NCBI GenBank assembly: GCA_963691815.1
Contig: OY829645.1
Span: 8,186,401 to 8,250,400, forward strand
DNA: 64,000 bases
Direction of reading: 5' to 3'
Origin: Echiichthys vipera
Taxonomy: Eukaryota; Chordata; Actinopteri; Perciformes; Trachinidae
Under the pieces are notes generated by a model. It was not told where the DNA came from. It saw nothing but the letters and a program-made list of their open reading frames with translations, and ran no database searches. The position numbers and the translations under genes were made by a program. This document shows positions 34,565-47,274 of the stretch, piece after piece. Numbering within the stretch: the first letter of the stretch is position 1; each line of letters starts with the position of its first letter.

Positions 34565-35655
34565 CTCAGCTCTGTGTTTTTAAGTCTTAAATGTATGTCT
34601 TTAATTAAGTCTGATCAGATTGGCTCAAGGTTTTTTGAAAAAGCCTCAAGTAATATGACTCGCCATATTTTATGTTTTCCTATTGTCAACAAATCCCATG
34701 TGCAGAGCCAAAACAACTTTTTACTTTAAAATATTAAATAACTAATTTTCTTCGTAACTCCTCTCTACAAAATAATAATAATAATAATAAACTGAATAAT
34801 ATGAACCATGTTTGAGTGATTTGTATTTTGTAGCCTGAGGTTGCTTTTCCTGAAGTACAGCTTCCAGCTTACACACATTATGCTGCTATATATCTGTGTG
34901 CCCTGAGGTTGTCTGCCATGCAAACTCAATAAAAGTCTCTAAACTGACTATGGTGGAAATAAAGAGCCAGACAGAGATGGAGGTCTGAGGAAGAAAAAAA
35001 GAGACGCGAGGGAAGAGAGGGAAAGAAAATGTAAGATGATGACAAGAAACGGAGTGAAAATGGACACGGTGAAGGGGTGAATGTTCTGACTTGCAATCTT
35101 AGTGAATGAGTCGTAGATAAGGCAGTGGAGAGGAAAGGGAGGGGAACAGAGAGGGAGATGGAGGTAGACAGCATCGAGGAGGAGCAAGGGTGGGGGTGAT
35201 TGTTACTGGAGTCTTGGAGGTTTCAAATTTCCCTTTTCTTTTGATTCTGCTCACATGTAGATTGAATCTGTTTCTTTCTTTTTCTCTCTGTTTTATTTCT
35301 CCAGACCAGTAGGGCTTTCTGCAGATTGACCCATTCCAGCCAAGCCCTAGCATTTTTTAGGCGGCTGCTACAGAAAGGAAAACTGGAGCGGAGAAAGTAA
35401 CAAAGAAGAGAAGAGAAGAGAAGAGAAGAGAAGAAAGTGAAGGAAGGGATGGTGAAAGAAGGTAAGCACTGCTGCACATGCTCTTTATTTGAAACATTGA
35501 AGGAAGATGAGGAGGGGGCAGAAACGATGGAGGGATCTCCAGTTTCAGCTCTCTTTGTGTTTAGTTTCTGGCGAGGTAAACAGTTCAGTGTGTGTGTGTC
35601 TGCAGCTGAAGCCAGACTTGCTGCTGATGTGAAGGGCTAAATAAAGCTATGCCTG
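34565..35655. other. No gene; purine-rich stretch
   Basis: 34950-35210 and 35395-35470 are strongly purine-rich on +, with an (AAGAG)n run at about 35404-35433. Frames on the opposite strand give Ser/Leu/Phe-rich shadows. A donor-like 'gaaggtaagc' is at 35458, but no exon was supported. Confidence 0.5.
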
Positions 35656-35656
35656 T

Positions 35657-35776
<120 letters not shown>

Positions 35777-35779
35777 CGT

Positions 35780-36200
35780 CTGTGTATCCTCTTGACACAT
35801 TTTCAAGCAAACAACACATCGAAAAAAGACTCCAGCAGAAAAATTGTATTCAAAACAGTTATTGTTTGATGTTCACGAGCATACAGTGACTACAACCAGA
35901 TTTTAGTCAAATGAGTGCAAATATTGTTGTTTACATAATTGAATACAAAATATATATTTCTTAAGTGCACAAGTTTATAATGTGTGCCTGCAAGATATAC
36001 ATTTTTTTGCACATAATAAGTAAATTGGCATCAGGTAATAACCGACTTTACTATGGTCAACTGCCAAAGAACCTTTTTATAGATCATTCATTTATATTTT
36101 CCTATGTTTTTCAATCAAACTCTAACACCTAAGGGTTTGATATCATTACTTTACGGGGATTAATCATCAAAGGAAGATGCTGCATCATAAAACCGTGTTA
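35780..36200. other. No gene seen
   Basis: AT-rich, no repeat or coding pattern recognised. Confidence 0.5.
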
Positions 36201-36364
36201 TGATGAGTAAATGAGGCTTCAAGTAGCCTTAGTTGTATTTATTGAACCTTCTAGACGGATGTCTTGGTTTAAAGAAAATGACTCAATTAATGGTAATTCA
36301 GTTTGCTTTCAACCCGACTCAAAATAATTTATAAAGCATAATGAAGCCTCATTTGCCCATCACT
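36201..36364. repeat. Short MITE with 'GATGGGCAAATGAGGCTT' ends
   Basis: The ends (tgatgagtaaatgaggcttc; gaagcctcatttgcccatca) are inverted. The interior (ttggtttaaagaaaatgact, aatggtaattcagtttgctt) matches 46395-46455. This copy is uninterrupted at the point where the 46334 copy holds another MITE. Confidence 0.75.
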
Positions 36365-36670
36365 AAGTATGGATTAAGCTGTCCCTTTAATGTACCTTGA
36401 CTTGATCCTACACTTCTCTTGGGACTTGGTGTTGTTGAGCCTCTGTATTAATGCAACGCCCTTAATTATGCAGAACTTTAAGACTTAATATAATTTAAAC
36501 AGGTGAGTTATAAAAAATTCATCCACAATATAGTTGTCATGAATACTGACATCAGTTCTAAAGACCAAAACCTTTTCATGTACCAGGCTGTAAACATGTT
36601 TTTTCCTGCTGTAAAGTTGTGCATTTTAGAATGCAGCTCTATGGAGATTTGCTTTGTTTTGAAACGAGCC

Positions 36671-36969
36671 ACGGTGGTGTAGTGGTTAGCACTGTCGCCT
36701 CACAGCAAGAAGCTTACAGGTTCGCTCCGGTTTCCTCCCACAGTCCAAAGACATGCATGTGTCTTTGATGACTCTAAAAAAAAAAAAAAAAAATTGCCCG
36801 TAGGTGTGAATGGTTGTTTGTCTCTGTACGTCTCTATGTGCCCTGTGATAGACTGGCGTCCTGTCCAGGGTGTACCCCGCCTCACGCCTGATGTCAGCTG
36901 GGATCGGCTCCAGCACCCCCGCGACCCCGACCCCGGGATAAGCGGTTGAAGATGAATGAATGAATGAAT
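36671..36969 (+). mobile_element. tRNA-derived SINE with 10-bp target-site duplication
   Basis: The head 'acggtggtgtagtggttagc' resembles a pol III A box and 'ttacaggttcgctcc' a weak B box. The body (cacagtccaaagacatgcat, cctgtccagggtgtacccc, gctgggatcggctccagc) is a widespread teleost repeat. It ends in 'gggataagcggttgaagatg' and a (GAAT)n tail. The direct repeat GAAACGAGCC flanks it exactly at 36661-36670 and 36970-36979, showing target-primed insertion. An 18-bp A run lies near 36777. Confidence 0.9.
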
Positions 36970-36984
36970 GAAACGAGCCTCAAG

Positions 36985-37430
36985 TGGCCATTTGATGAAC
37001 TGCAGTTTTTGGCACTTGTTTGTATTGTAATTTTTGTGTTTATTGTTATAATACTGTTTATGCTCTAAATCACTCTTGACTCAAAATATATTTTAATCTC
37101 AACGAGACTGTTACCTAGTTATGCTAAGGATATATAATTATATGTGATTACAAATGATGGGATTGACTGTGTAGGTATAGAAGCAAGGCTTCAGAGGACA
37201 GTTTTGAGCAGTATGGGGTGGTCTTCAGCCTGTGGAGGTGCTGGCATTGAGCTGTGTTTCCTTGGCAGCTGGCAAGCTGCAGGTTGGCATCTGCATGTTG
37301 GACAATCAGACAGAAACCAAAAAGATGAGCACAGAAAAGCAAAACACACAACACATATTTCCTCTTCTTTTTTGGAGGATTAGAGCAATATATTGGTTAG
37401 CTTACAAATTATCTTGATTATATATGTTAA
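36985..37430. other. No gene seen
   Basis: No recognised coding or repeat pattern. Confidence 0.45.
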
Positions 37431-37439
37431 TATATTACA

Positions 37440-40135
37440 GATGTATTAAAGCTGGAACGACATGTATGTTGAGGATATAGACAAATCTTCTGAATCATTT
37501 ATTTCTATTATTTCCAAATTATATGACAAACACTGCCCACTTGTGGCCAAAGTAGATGAGAGATGGTGTGTGGATAATGGCAAAGGGGCTAAAGAATGCA
37601 TGTAAAAAGAAGCGTTTATTGCATAAGAAATGTTTAAAATCTTGAACTGTGGATGCTGAAAGTAAATATAAGATATACAAAAATAAATTAACCAGTATCA
37701 TGATATCCTGTAAGAAGCAGTACTACAGTGAATTACTGGGGGGGAAAAGGAACCAATATCAAACGCACCAGAAAGATTTTAAATGAAATCATTGAAAAGA
37801 AAAAAGTTGTTAAAGAGTACACATCTTTTTTATACGTGAATACCGATACAATAATTAAGGAAAATAAATCTATAGCAGATCATTGTCATCATCGTTTATT
37901 AAAAAAAACAAAACACTGATGAAAAAGAAATAATCCACATGAAACGTAAAAAATTAACTTATAGTTATAATTTTGAAATGTTCGTGTTTGTATGATTAAG
38001 AGTATTAATGATTGTATTGTTAAACCCCTAACTTATATCTGTAACTTGTCACTAATGACTGGGAAATTTCCTTCAGAAATGAAGATTGCTAAAGTGATTT
38101 CAATGTTTAAATCTGGTGACAAGCATACCTTCTCAAATTATGGTGAATCTCACTTTTACCACAATTTTCAAAAAACTTTTTCAAAAGGTTTTATGATTTT
38201 ATAGCAAAAAATCTTCAGAAATCAATTCTCTGTGAACAGCAATATGGATTTAGGAAAAATCAAACTGACTTTGTTGAACAAATAACAAATGCAACTGAGA
38301 AAAAACAATATACAGTAGGGGTATTTTTTGATTTACAGAAAGCATTTGATACTATTGACAACTCTTTACTATTAAATAAATTACAGAGGTATGGCATCAG
38401 AGGTTTGGCACATGATTGGTTAACCAGCTACTTACAAAGCAGATAACAATATGTCCATATCAATAAGACAAACTCAGAATTCCTGAAGGCCACATGTGGG
38501 GTGCCTTAGGGTTCAGTCTTGCGTCCATTGCTGGTCTTTTATATATTATGACATACTTTATGTTTGGTTTCTAAATCCCTGAAATTTATCTTATTTGCTG
38601 ATGCCATGACTGTGTTCTGTTATGGGGATCATTTGAGACAGCTTCTAGATATGGTAGAGAAAGAGCTACAGAAATTCAAAGAATAGTTTGACTTAAATAA
38701 ATGACCACTCCATTTCAGTATAATAAGGTTTATTATATTTGGAAAAAAGCCCAGGAATTCATGCAGAACCTTAAAAATAAATGACGCAGAAATTGAACCT
38801 GAAACCAAATTCTTGGATCTATCATTGATGATAAATTAAATTGGAATTTATAAATAGCGTCAGATCACAACAGGAGTCATATAAGGATCCTTTTCCTATA
38901 GAACATCTCTATACCTTGTCCTTTTAGTAAACAAACTAAACAGCCTTATGTTATTTATCTTATTTACACGACAGCATGTAAATTCTGTCTCTTCATGGTC
39001 AAGTGTTTCCAATTCTCAGAAAACTCTGACAGCGTTGGAGATTCACTTGTTCAAAGATGGTTTGTGAAATTGTTTGGGAAGAGGCTCCAACCCTAACAGA
39101 AAAAACTAAACTTACTCATGAGAGCTCTTTTATTATTTAGTTTGAGACTCCTACAAAAAACAACTAAAACAGATTTAAACAAACTGAAATTATTTCTTTA
39201 TTTTGAAACTATAAAGTGAATTAACTTTGGACTGTTTCTGATGGAGAACATTATATGGACCTTTTGGACAATTATTTAAAAGACATTTTCTGATGTTGAG
39301 TGTGCAATGCACTGATTTAAAGTGAAATGAGTTTGCATTGTGGCCCCTGTAATTGCTTGTATAATTGTGATCCAGGTGATTTTGTTTTCGAAGTGTGCAT
39401 TTGAAGTTGATTAAACACCGGCTAAAAGAACATTCGGGCAACCCGCTACAGTGGGGGAAAACACATGAATACCATGATTCCCCTCCCCCCAAACACTGTA
39501 AACCTGGGGGAAACACTACATTATTCATTAATTGCCCCATATATTACATAATGGATTGGGGTTTGGGGAAACACATACAGAACAAATACAACGTCTATTT
39601 TTTTATTGCAGAAAAAGGCTGTAAGAATCATCAGTAATAAACCTTGCCGTGAGCCAACCCATCCACTATTAAGTCGCTTGAACATTTTGAAACTCAGGGA
39701 CTTATTTGATTACCGGTTATAACCTGAAAGACCACTATTGTTTGAGAAACCAAAGACTCGAACTACTGTAAAAAATGTATGTATTTCTATTCGAAGGGTT
39801 AATATCTGGAATAATTGTCCTGAAAATAATAAATAATGCTGTACTCTAGTTGGTTTTAAAATACTTGATATGACATAATTTGTCATTACAGTATGGAAAA
39901 TTAAGTTTAATGATTTGTACTATTTTGGGTTATGCACTGTGCACTATTCTTTATTTTGTGGTGATCAGAAATTTAAGTGTACTGATTAGTTTCAAATGTC
40001 CGTGATCTGACCCTTTTGTATCTTGTATTATTTTTTAAGGTCAAAGGGGTAGGGGTGTATAAGCCTTGGCTTCAACCTACACCCTTTTGGTTGTATAAGC
40101 TTGATATATACTGAAATAAATAAATTCATGAATCA
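37440..40135 (+). mobile_element. Jockey-type LINE, RT domain relic
   Basis: An upstream linker (WNDMYVEDIDKSSESF) is followed by LTYICNLSLMTGKFPSEMKI and AKVISMFKSGDKH (about 38025-38130). Then come EQQYGFRKNQTDFVEQITNA (about 38235), GVFFDLQKAFDTIDNSLLLN, then RYGIRGLAHDWLTSYLQSR, a stop, CGVP, a stop, GSVLRPLL and FILFADAMTVFCYGDHL. The catalytic FADD is FADA. The thumb (about 38780-38850) is followed by foreign sequence from about 38985 to 39543; then LQKKAVRIISNKPC and HPLLSRLNILKLRDLFDY resume. The 3'UTR has 'ggtaggggtgtataagcctt' and ends near 40135. The subclade is not certain. Confidence 0.8.
38985..39543 (-). repeat. Insertion within the LINE, possible hAT-like
   Basis: This block interrupts the LINE between the RT thumb and the QKKAVRII motif. 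Its right part on minus reads 'gtgtttcccccaggtttaca' and 'ttttcccccactgtagcggg', which resembles fish hAT ends. The left boundary is unclear. Confidence 0.35.
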
Positions 40136-40139
40136 TTCA

Positions 40140-40675
40140 TAGCAGCTACTGGTTTGCTTAGATCAGTGACTATGCTGTTGATGAAAAATCAACAATATAG
40201 TCCACCTCTAACATAACGGGAAAAGTACTTATGGTGTTATCATTATGCACTACAGAAAGAAAGAACAGATCATTGTCCCAATGTCATGAAAATGACAGGG
40301 ACCTCTGGAAAGTTACTAAAACAACATTGTAAAGAAAATGTGACATAATCTCACATGAAACTACTGGTTTTGCTTTCCCCCCTACTTTTCACTCATAGTG
40401 GTCTGTCTGGAGAGGGTCTGGGCAGCCACACATGGTGGCACGCTAGCCTCTTCTTTTCACTTGATACCAAGCAGATTTAACCAGCCTGACCATGCAGAGA
40501 AAGAGAAACATCCCTCACCAGCTTCCCACCCACAAACACTGACTGTTGACATTTATGGAAGCCAGAACCACTGACTGGACCTCTGCCTCCCTCTTCACTG
40601 AACCACCCACATGGAAAAACTTTAGATAAATAGATTAACGTATTTATTGTTTTTTACAATTTTAACAGTCGTCCA
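40140..40675. other. No gene seen
   Basis: Nothing recognised on either strand. Confidence 0.45.
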
Positions 40676-40680
40676 ATCTA

Positions 40681-41429
40681 AGGGGCCATCCACAGGAAGA
40701 CGCATTTTGCTGTAAGTGCAAAAGTTTTGTATTGTTTTGGCCGATCATCCACATGGATCCACATTATGGGTGCCTGAAATTGTTCTTTTCTAAAACCGGA
40801 TCCCAGAGTGAAAAGCATGGTGCCTTTGCGGCACATGCATGGAAATTAATTACCAATGAATCAGTCGCTAAATTTGTCGTGAGTCGCTTTTTATGAATAA
40901 ACTTACTTAGAAGGTCTGAAAAGTAGCTATATCTAAAAGGTCAACCCTGCTGACCTGACCCCTGTCCCTGCTGCACTCTGTGAGTGCTTTGGGACAGGGG
41001 AGGGGCGCGGTCACGGCAGCATATGCTGCTCGTTGAGCAATAACTACAGAGTGATACGTGCTTTCACGTCAGAGTCTCCAAAACACTACAAAAGTCTCCA
41101 GTAACACCAGAAACAGTCGCTAGATTTGTCTCTAGTTGCTTTTTTCACAAAAAAATAATTGGCACGAGGATTTGGAAAGTCGGTAGATTTAGCGAGAAAG
41201 TCATCGGGGGTTTGTATACCGCGTCTCTTCGTCTCTGTTGTTAGTGTATCTCGGTGTCAGAGTTACAACGTCACATCCAGGCCTGGCATGTGTGCTACAT
41301 AGTTTTGAGTCGGTTTCAATGGTTTTGTGTCAACACAGATAATTTTCAAGATAACGCCTTGTGGACGGAAAATATTTTAAGAACAAGGGCAGAAAAAAAG
41401 ATCAGTTTTCGATCGTGTGGACATACCCT
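40681..41429. repeat. MITE-like element with inner repeat
   Basis: The left end (aggggccatccacaggaaga) and reverse-complemented right end (agggtatgtccacacgatcg) share the pattern AGGG...TCCACA. The interior 40862-41215 holds repeated 'agtcgctaaatttgtc / agtcgctagatttgtc' blocks, and the stem CCCCTGTCCC / GGGACAGGGG (40959-40968 and 40991-41000). It may be one MITE inside another. Confidence 0.5.
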
Positions 41430-42103
41430 AAACCACACACAACTGACCCATCTAAGAGTTTTTGCTCCTCTCAGTGGGACTACATCGTTTGTCATTGCCT
41501 TTCAAAACTAGCCCAGTTTTACGTTTAAGTTTCTCAAAGGAGCTGTGCTCGAAATACTGAAAAGAATTGGACTGGGACTGCCTCCATACTGTTCTCACAA
41601 AATGTTTTCCAGTATGTAAAATGCTTACATTTTTTTCATGGTCACAATAACATGAACGTGCAGCCGGACCAGCTGTCAAAACCAACAACAGAGAAGATTT
41701 CTGTAGAGCCAAAATGAAGCTCAAAGTGGGCAAAGTGTGTTTATTGTTGTAATCATGTCATAATAATATCATTATCTGCCTAGGCTGCCTTAACTAACAT
41801 AACACTATGTATTTACATAGAAAATCTTGAGGGTTGATCGCACACATATTGTATACTGTTTAGATTGTGCATGTATAGGAGTGTGATTATGTTTGAGTCT
41901 CGTATGTCTGTTTCAGAATGCTTTGTTTAGGCAAAAGTGCATTTAGAAAACTCCAAAGGATCAGTTTCAGTACTTTGACATTCAGTCTACACAAACCTCA
42001 AAGGCTCTAACATAAAGAGATTCCATCAGTGCTGCTGAATAAGAAACCGTTAGGACAGTTCACTGAGCCCAAAAACAATAACAGCAATGCTTAGGGTGCA
42101 GAC

Positions 42104-42170
42104 GTGTTCCAGAAAGCAGGTTTAGTGTAAACTGAAGTGATTTTGTTAACCCTGAGATAAGCGGAAACTC
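42104..42170 (-). repeat. Harbinger right-end relic
   Basis: 'gttccagaaagcaggtttag', 'tgtaaactgaag' and 'ttgttaaccctgagataag' follow the reverse-complemented right ends of the Harbinger copies at 21445 and 24165. A single decayed end with no visible partner. Confidence 0.5.
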
Positions 42171-42624
42171 CAACTGTAAGTTAGGGCTGTGTGTGTCGCT
42201 CTGTCCAACAGGGGACAGTATGGCTCAGGCATCTGCGACTTTATGAAATAGAAAGTTAGTTGTTATTGCCAACTGGGCCAGACGTCTGTTGCCTGTTTTT
42301 GGTGCTGTGCTGCTACTGTTATGAAATCAAGGAAGCAGATGATTTATGAGAGGCATCCATTGTAGTTGCCAGGACTGTAGAATATTCACCATCAGGCTTC
42401 AGCACAACTCTCCAACTACCCGATCCTTAGCCAGCGGCACAGCCGACAAGGCAGGCCACCGCTTGGGGCCCTAGACCAGTAGGGGGGCTCTGAGGGCTGA
42501 CAAACTTTAAACTACAGCACTGACAATGCACAAAGTTTACAGGGGACCTAACCTCCCTCACCTGACTACACTCAGATTTTTATTATTCTGTTTTTTTTTT
42601 TTTTATTAATTAATTCATCTTTAA

Positions 42625-42690
42625 CCGCTTATCCCTGTCAGGGTCACATGGGGGCTGGAGCCAATCCCAGCTGACATCGAGCGTGAGGCT
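42625..42690 (-). repeat. SINE 3' end fragment
   Basis: 'ttaaccgcttatccctgtca' and 'gctggagccaatcccagctg' are the reverse complement of the 3' part of the SINE at 36671. Confidence 0.7.
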
Positions 42691-44202
42691 TTGTTTTTCA
42701 TATTAATATGTTTGAATTATATTATTTATATTCATATTTTGAAAATGACTAATGTTGAAAATAACTCAGATGTGCACTTTTCGATTAAAGATTTTTTTTA
42801 CATTTTGCCATTTTTTTTTTGTTGATGTCAGATTATTTATAACATAATAGTGATGAAAGTGGGTTCGAGGGGCCCCCTGTGGATTTTTGCCTAGGTACCC
42901 AACACATTCTTGAATAGCCTCTTTTTGTAGCCCTGTTTGAGTAATGTGAGTGGAAATTGTGGAGGCTGAGGAATGCTGTATGACACCCACAGTGTGGCTC
43001 CACTGGTCCTGGTCCTGCTGACTTACAGTAGTTTTGTCTATGACTAGAAGCTGCTAGCAACTCATATGGCCCATCTTTCTTTCCACCAGCAATAACCTTT
43101 GTCCAAGGTGATTTTTTTAGTCGAGGCAGAAGCAGTAAGTCCACATGTAAATGCAAGTAAAACACTATATACATGTGTAGATGGGGGCAGCAACTGCAGC
43201 AAAATATATCTTAGCTACTATGTTAAAACTTGAGGAAAGAATTGTCTGACAGCAAGGTAAATCAGTAAAAATATTCTAAAAGTAGGGTACATTTAAACTG
43301 AATTTCTTCATTCTTTTAGGTGAGGCTTTGTTTAGGTAACTCAAATCTGTTCAGCTGCTGTGCCCGTCCACAGCAGTACATTTCTCAGCTTCTGTCTCTT
43401 TTCTCCTGTCTATTTCTCCAAACTGGCTGTGTTCATCAAAATCTAGTACCTTATACAACCACACTTCAAAAATAGTATTGTAACTATCCCTTTAGTTTAG
43501 TAAACATGTCCTTTCTCATGTTTCAGTTCATTTTTGACTCTTTCAAGCTTGATTTGCATGGATAATGTAGAAAAAATGAACTAAATGAATGTTGTCAGTA
43601 AACATTTTTCAGCTCTGTTACGTATGAATATAATGTGACTTTGCAGATAAAGGAAAAAAAAAACCTTGAGTAAATTGCAAATTCCCAAAAACTCATATCA
43701 AGAATTATATTTAACATAGTGCATCCCTAATAGGAAATGACTAACCATTACTACTCACTTTCAGATGTTTACTAGAAAAGAGTTCAATGTGCTGCATGTT
43801 ATTATTCTTTACTGCATACCAACAACTGATTAAGTTGGAGTCAGTTAGACGATCTATGCAGAGCATGGCACGAACTTCTTTGTGTGCCTCATTATAGCAG
43901 AGAAGTGCTGCTAAATCCTCTTCTTGTTATGTTATAGCAGTATGCTGAAAAACACAGACAGGGGGGACAGAGGAGAAGCACATGTTTTCAGTGATTATGT
44001 TTGTGTGAAATATGTCCAAAATGCAAGAGCCATGCATTGATTTTATTGATTTTATACCTTTTAATTGTTTTTTGGAGGATTTAGTTAAGTCATTGCAAAT
44101 ATCACCAATTTAATTTGAAAAAGGTCTCCATAGGTTTTTAGGCATTAAGTATTCAATGCTATCAAAGTATGTAAATTAATTATACTGTACAATACCTATA
44201 CA

Positions 44203-44290
44203 CTCACTGGCTACTTTTTTAGGTAAACCTTGCTGGTACCGGATGGACTCCCTTTTGCCTTCAGAATTAAAAGCATTGACTTGATGCCAC
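44203..44290. repeat. Possible interspersed-repeat end
   Basis: 'cactcactggctacttttttaggtaaac' followed by 'cttgctggtaccggatggac' resembles the ends of a common fish DNA-transposon repeat (cactggccactttattaggtacac). Single copy here. Confidence 0.4.
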
Positions 44291-44299
44291 AATTCCTCC

Positions 44300-46330
44300 A
44301 AATCATGTATATTACATGTTTTAATTTTTAAATATAAAAGTGTTCTATCACTAAGGATCTTTACAATAAAGTCCAAACATAGTATCGGCCAAGTAACCTG
44401 ACTCAGCCAGGTGAATGGATTCTCATTTGCTCTGCATATCCATCTGGGAACTCTCGTTTGGAGATCTTTTGGGAAGCGTCAAATATTGGTTGCTGATTGG
44501 ATAAACCCAATCACACCACTACACAGTAAGTGGCCATCTCTAGACATTTCAGTGAAGAGAGGTGGCAGAGGGAAAGTGGTTTTAATTACAGTGGTAGGGG
44601 TATGAAGCGGTTGCCGCCCTGCTGCCAAGAGTTCACCATGCTAAACCTTTGCCGGTAACCACCTGGCGAAAGGAGACACTTTTAAAATGCTGTGTTTTTT
44701 TGGGAAACGTTCTTGAAGGTAAGATTGTCAGGGTTGTTGCCATGTAGATTTACAGTATTTTTATTTTATTGCCAAAAATGTTGTGTTGAATCAGGTTAGA
44801 ATCTGATGTGTTGGGATATGTAGTGTTTGTCTACATTGAGTCAGAAAAAAACATATGAATAAACAGCTTCAAATAAAGCCTCAGAGGGTAACGGAAAAAA
44901 CTCTATGCGTTGCATATGCAGTGCAACATGGCAGAACCAACTGTTGGTCCGCTGCACCCTGCCTCCATTTCCCATGTAGTTTGGCTGTAAAAGATGGCAT
45001 CCAATAAATGTCCCAGTAATAATGTCCATTGGCTTTAGAGTGAGAGCATATCCCAACTAATGCAGATATTATTGAATAGTGAACTTGATAGTGCACTATG
45101 TATTCTTAAGGAATATATATATATATATATATATATATGTAATTTTATGGTTATCAATGCCTATCAAGAGACTGCTGTTGGAAATTAGCGTCAGTTATAT
45201 ACACATGTACAGTTCACCAGACATTGCTTCTGCCATTGTCAATATTTCTTTGTACTTGTCTCTTTCAAATAAACTAATAAATAAATTCAGTTGTTTGAGC
45301 TCCCTGACAAGCCACTGATCGGAGGCAAATCAGCTTTAGAGTGAGATATGTGGGCTGTTCATTAGGCAGAGCGGCTTGCTGGTGCCTAGCAGACACATTC
45401 CAGATATCTAGCAGGCTAAATATCTGGACCTGACTGAGAGTCCAGGGGCCAATGAGAATGCAAGACACTGGGGTAGTGTGAAAACAAGACAGCATATTGT
45501 GTAGTTTGAGTAGGACAGCGAACTGACGACTGTTGAAAGTCTTGTAGTGGAACTCAGCTTAAGGATTTATCAGGACTTGAATGGGAACTAACACAGTTGA
45601 TGTTTGCTCCGCTGAGTGTTATGGAGTTCTGTTTTGTTATATGGTGTTTTCCTGGACTATCTCTGATCTCATCCAGGTAGTGATGCAAGGATGACAAACA
45701 CCAGCTGCTTCCAGGCTGCAGCCAATTTATAAAAAAGCACTTTCCCCAGTCCCTGACCCTGAGCTACGTCTTAATCCATTCCCTGCCTCCTCCCTCCTTC
45801 ACTGGCAGCCCACCTGTGTCATCATTTATGTTCATTCCAGAAGGATTGATTTCCTGACCTGAGCAACACACTTCATCAGCAGTAGCATCAACTTTTTCTT
45901 TTAAATGATATTTTAAGGAATAAAAACAAAATAGATGATGCACATCACTCCTTATAATTAATCCATTTTAGGACAGAGGGCCATGTGTCTTGATGCTCTA
46001 ATCTGGCATTTACAAAATGAATTGTAAGCTCTAGGCTGCTACATTTCTCTTGACAGACACCAATGATCTAAAACATGTGGAAACAATTCTAAACACTTAT
46101 GCCATGAACTAGGGGTGTCCTCAACTAAGAATTAACATAGTCCGATCTGATTGGTTAGGTCTTAAAGTTGTCTTTAAAACACTTTTTCATCAAATTGTGT
46201 TTTCTTTTCTTTTGTTTTTTCATTGATCCCCCTTTGTGAAGGTTTAATGTATCTAAAAAAGCAATGATGATCCAACTTTTGCTTAACTGTCGTCTCAGAA
46301 CAACAGACAGCGTTTTTTGTTGTGTTTAAG
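44300..46330. other. No gene; TA microsatellite
   Basis: No coding or RNA gene pattern. A (TA)n run lies at about 45113-45138. Short frames have no recognisable family. Confidence 0.45.
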
Positions 46331-46333
46331 CAG

Positions 46334-47268
46334 GGATGGGCAAATAAAGCTTCATGGAGCCTCATGCACCATTAGTTGTAGTTTTAGAGTCCACTAGATG
46401 AAGCTTTTGGTTTAAAGAAGAGGGCTCAATGAATGGTAATTCAGTGTGCTTTCAACCCTAATGGGGCGATCAGACCAAACGCGAATGACGCGAATGACGC
46501 AAATTGTGCGACAACTCCACATTGAAAATCAATATAAATGGTGCGATGACACGTGTTTCAGGCGAAGCAAATAAAGTTTAAAATATTTCCCTTTTCAGGC
46601 AGCATTGCGCCACGACAGCCAATCAGCGTTGAGATTGTGTTAAGCATCATTGAAGTTCTCCGTGAAACATCCAGGGTCTCACTGAGCTCACCCAAGCCGC
46701 TATTGTTGCAGTCCTTGGGGGAAACCAGACTGTTCATATGGATATAATATAATGGATATAGCTATGAACTGTGGGTGGCAGCAACGTGCCTTTAAGCATC
46801 TATTCTGCCGGAAATCCAGAAGAAGAAGAAGAAGAAGAAAGCCGTCAGTGCAGAGTGAAGCTGAGGACGAGACGGGGCAGCAGCCTGTACGGCTTCAGAG
46901 GTTAAATCACTGACGGCCTGATCTCACTACAATACCATGGCTCTTTTAAGAGCCACACACTTCCTCTGAGAGCTCATATCTATTCTTTTAAAAGCATTCA
47001 GATCCCTGGTTAGCACTAGCATCACTCTCCATTTAGCACAACAGCAGAGTAGGCTGAGCCAGGGGTTAGCTTTAGTTAGTTAGCCGCCTTGGCTACTACC
47101 TGCGATAGACGCAAATGAAGCGATGATCAAAAATGTGACAAATGTGAGCAAACGGCGCAATATCAGCGTCTGAGGCGATTGTATTAACATCATTCGCATT
47201 TGGTGTGAACGCAACATGATAAACAAAATGCTTCATATAGCTTCTTGAAGCCCCATTTGCCCATCACT
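46334..47268. mobile_element. Outer MITE (GATGGGCAAAT ends) holding a second MITE
   Basis: The outer ends are 'gatgggcaaataaagcttca' and 'cttgaagccccatttgccca' followed by 'tca', an inverted pair. The two outer flanks match 36201-36364 in order. The interior is interrupted from 46463 to 47215 by a different element, described separately. Confidence 0.75.
46463..47215. mobile_element. Inner MITE related to the MADF-encoding relic
   Basis: CAGACCAAACGCGAATGACG (46471-46490) is inverted as CATCATTCGCATTTGGTGTG at 47187-47206. Near-terminal sequence is GGGGCGAT / GCGTTCACACC. The interior matches 21960-22400 partly in inverted orientation (aagcattcagatccctgg, tcttttaagagccaca). A (GAA)n run lies at about 46818-46839. 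Flanks may be ATG/ATG. No coding frame survives. Confidence 0.7.
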
Positions 47269-47274
47269 ACATGA

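Larger units (their letters stand above)
41430..44195. other. No gene; two small repeat relics
   Basis: No coding pattern. Within it lie a Harbinger-end relic (42104-42170) and a SINE tail (42625-42690), listed separately. The poly-T near 42590-42604 belongs to the SINE neighbourhood. Confidence 0.45.

Noticed and set aside
35437..35470. Plus-strand ATGGTGAAAGAAG|GTAAGC as a possible first exon
   Set aside because: It sits in a purine-rich low-complexity stretch and its peptide (MVKE) links to nothing; its phase with later exons could not be supported.
36671..36740. tRNA-like A and B boxes
   Set aside because: No cloverleaf or acceptor stem pairs; the body and tail identify a SINE rather than a tRNA gene.
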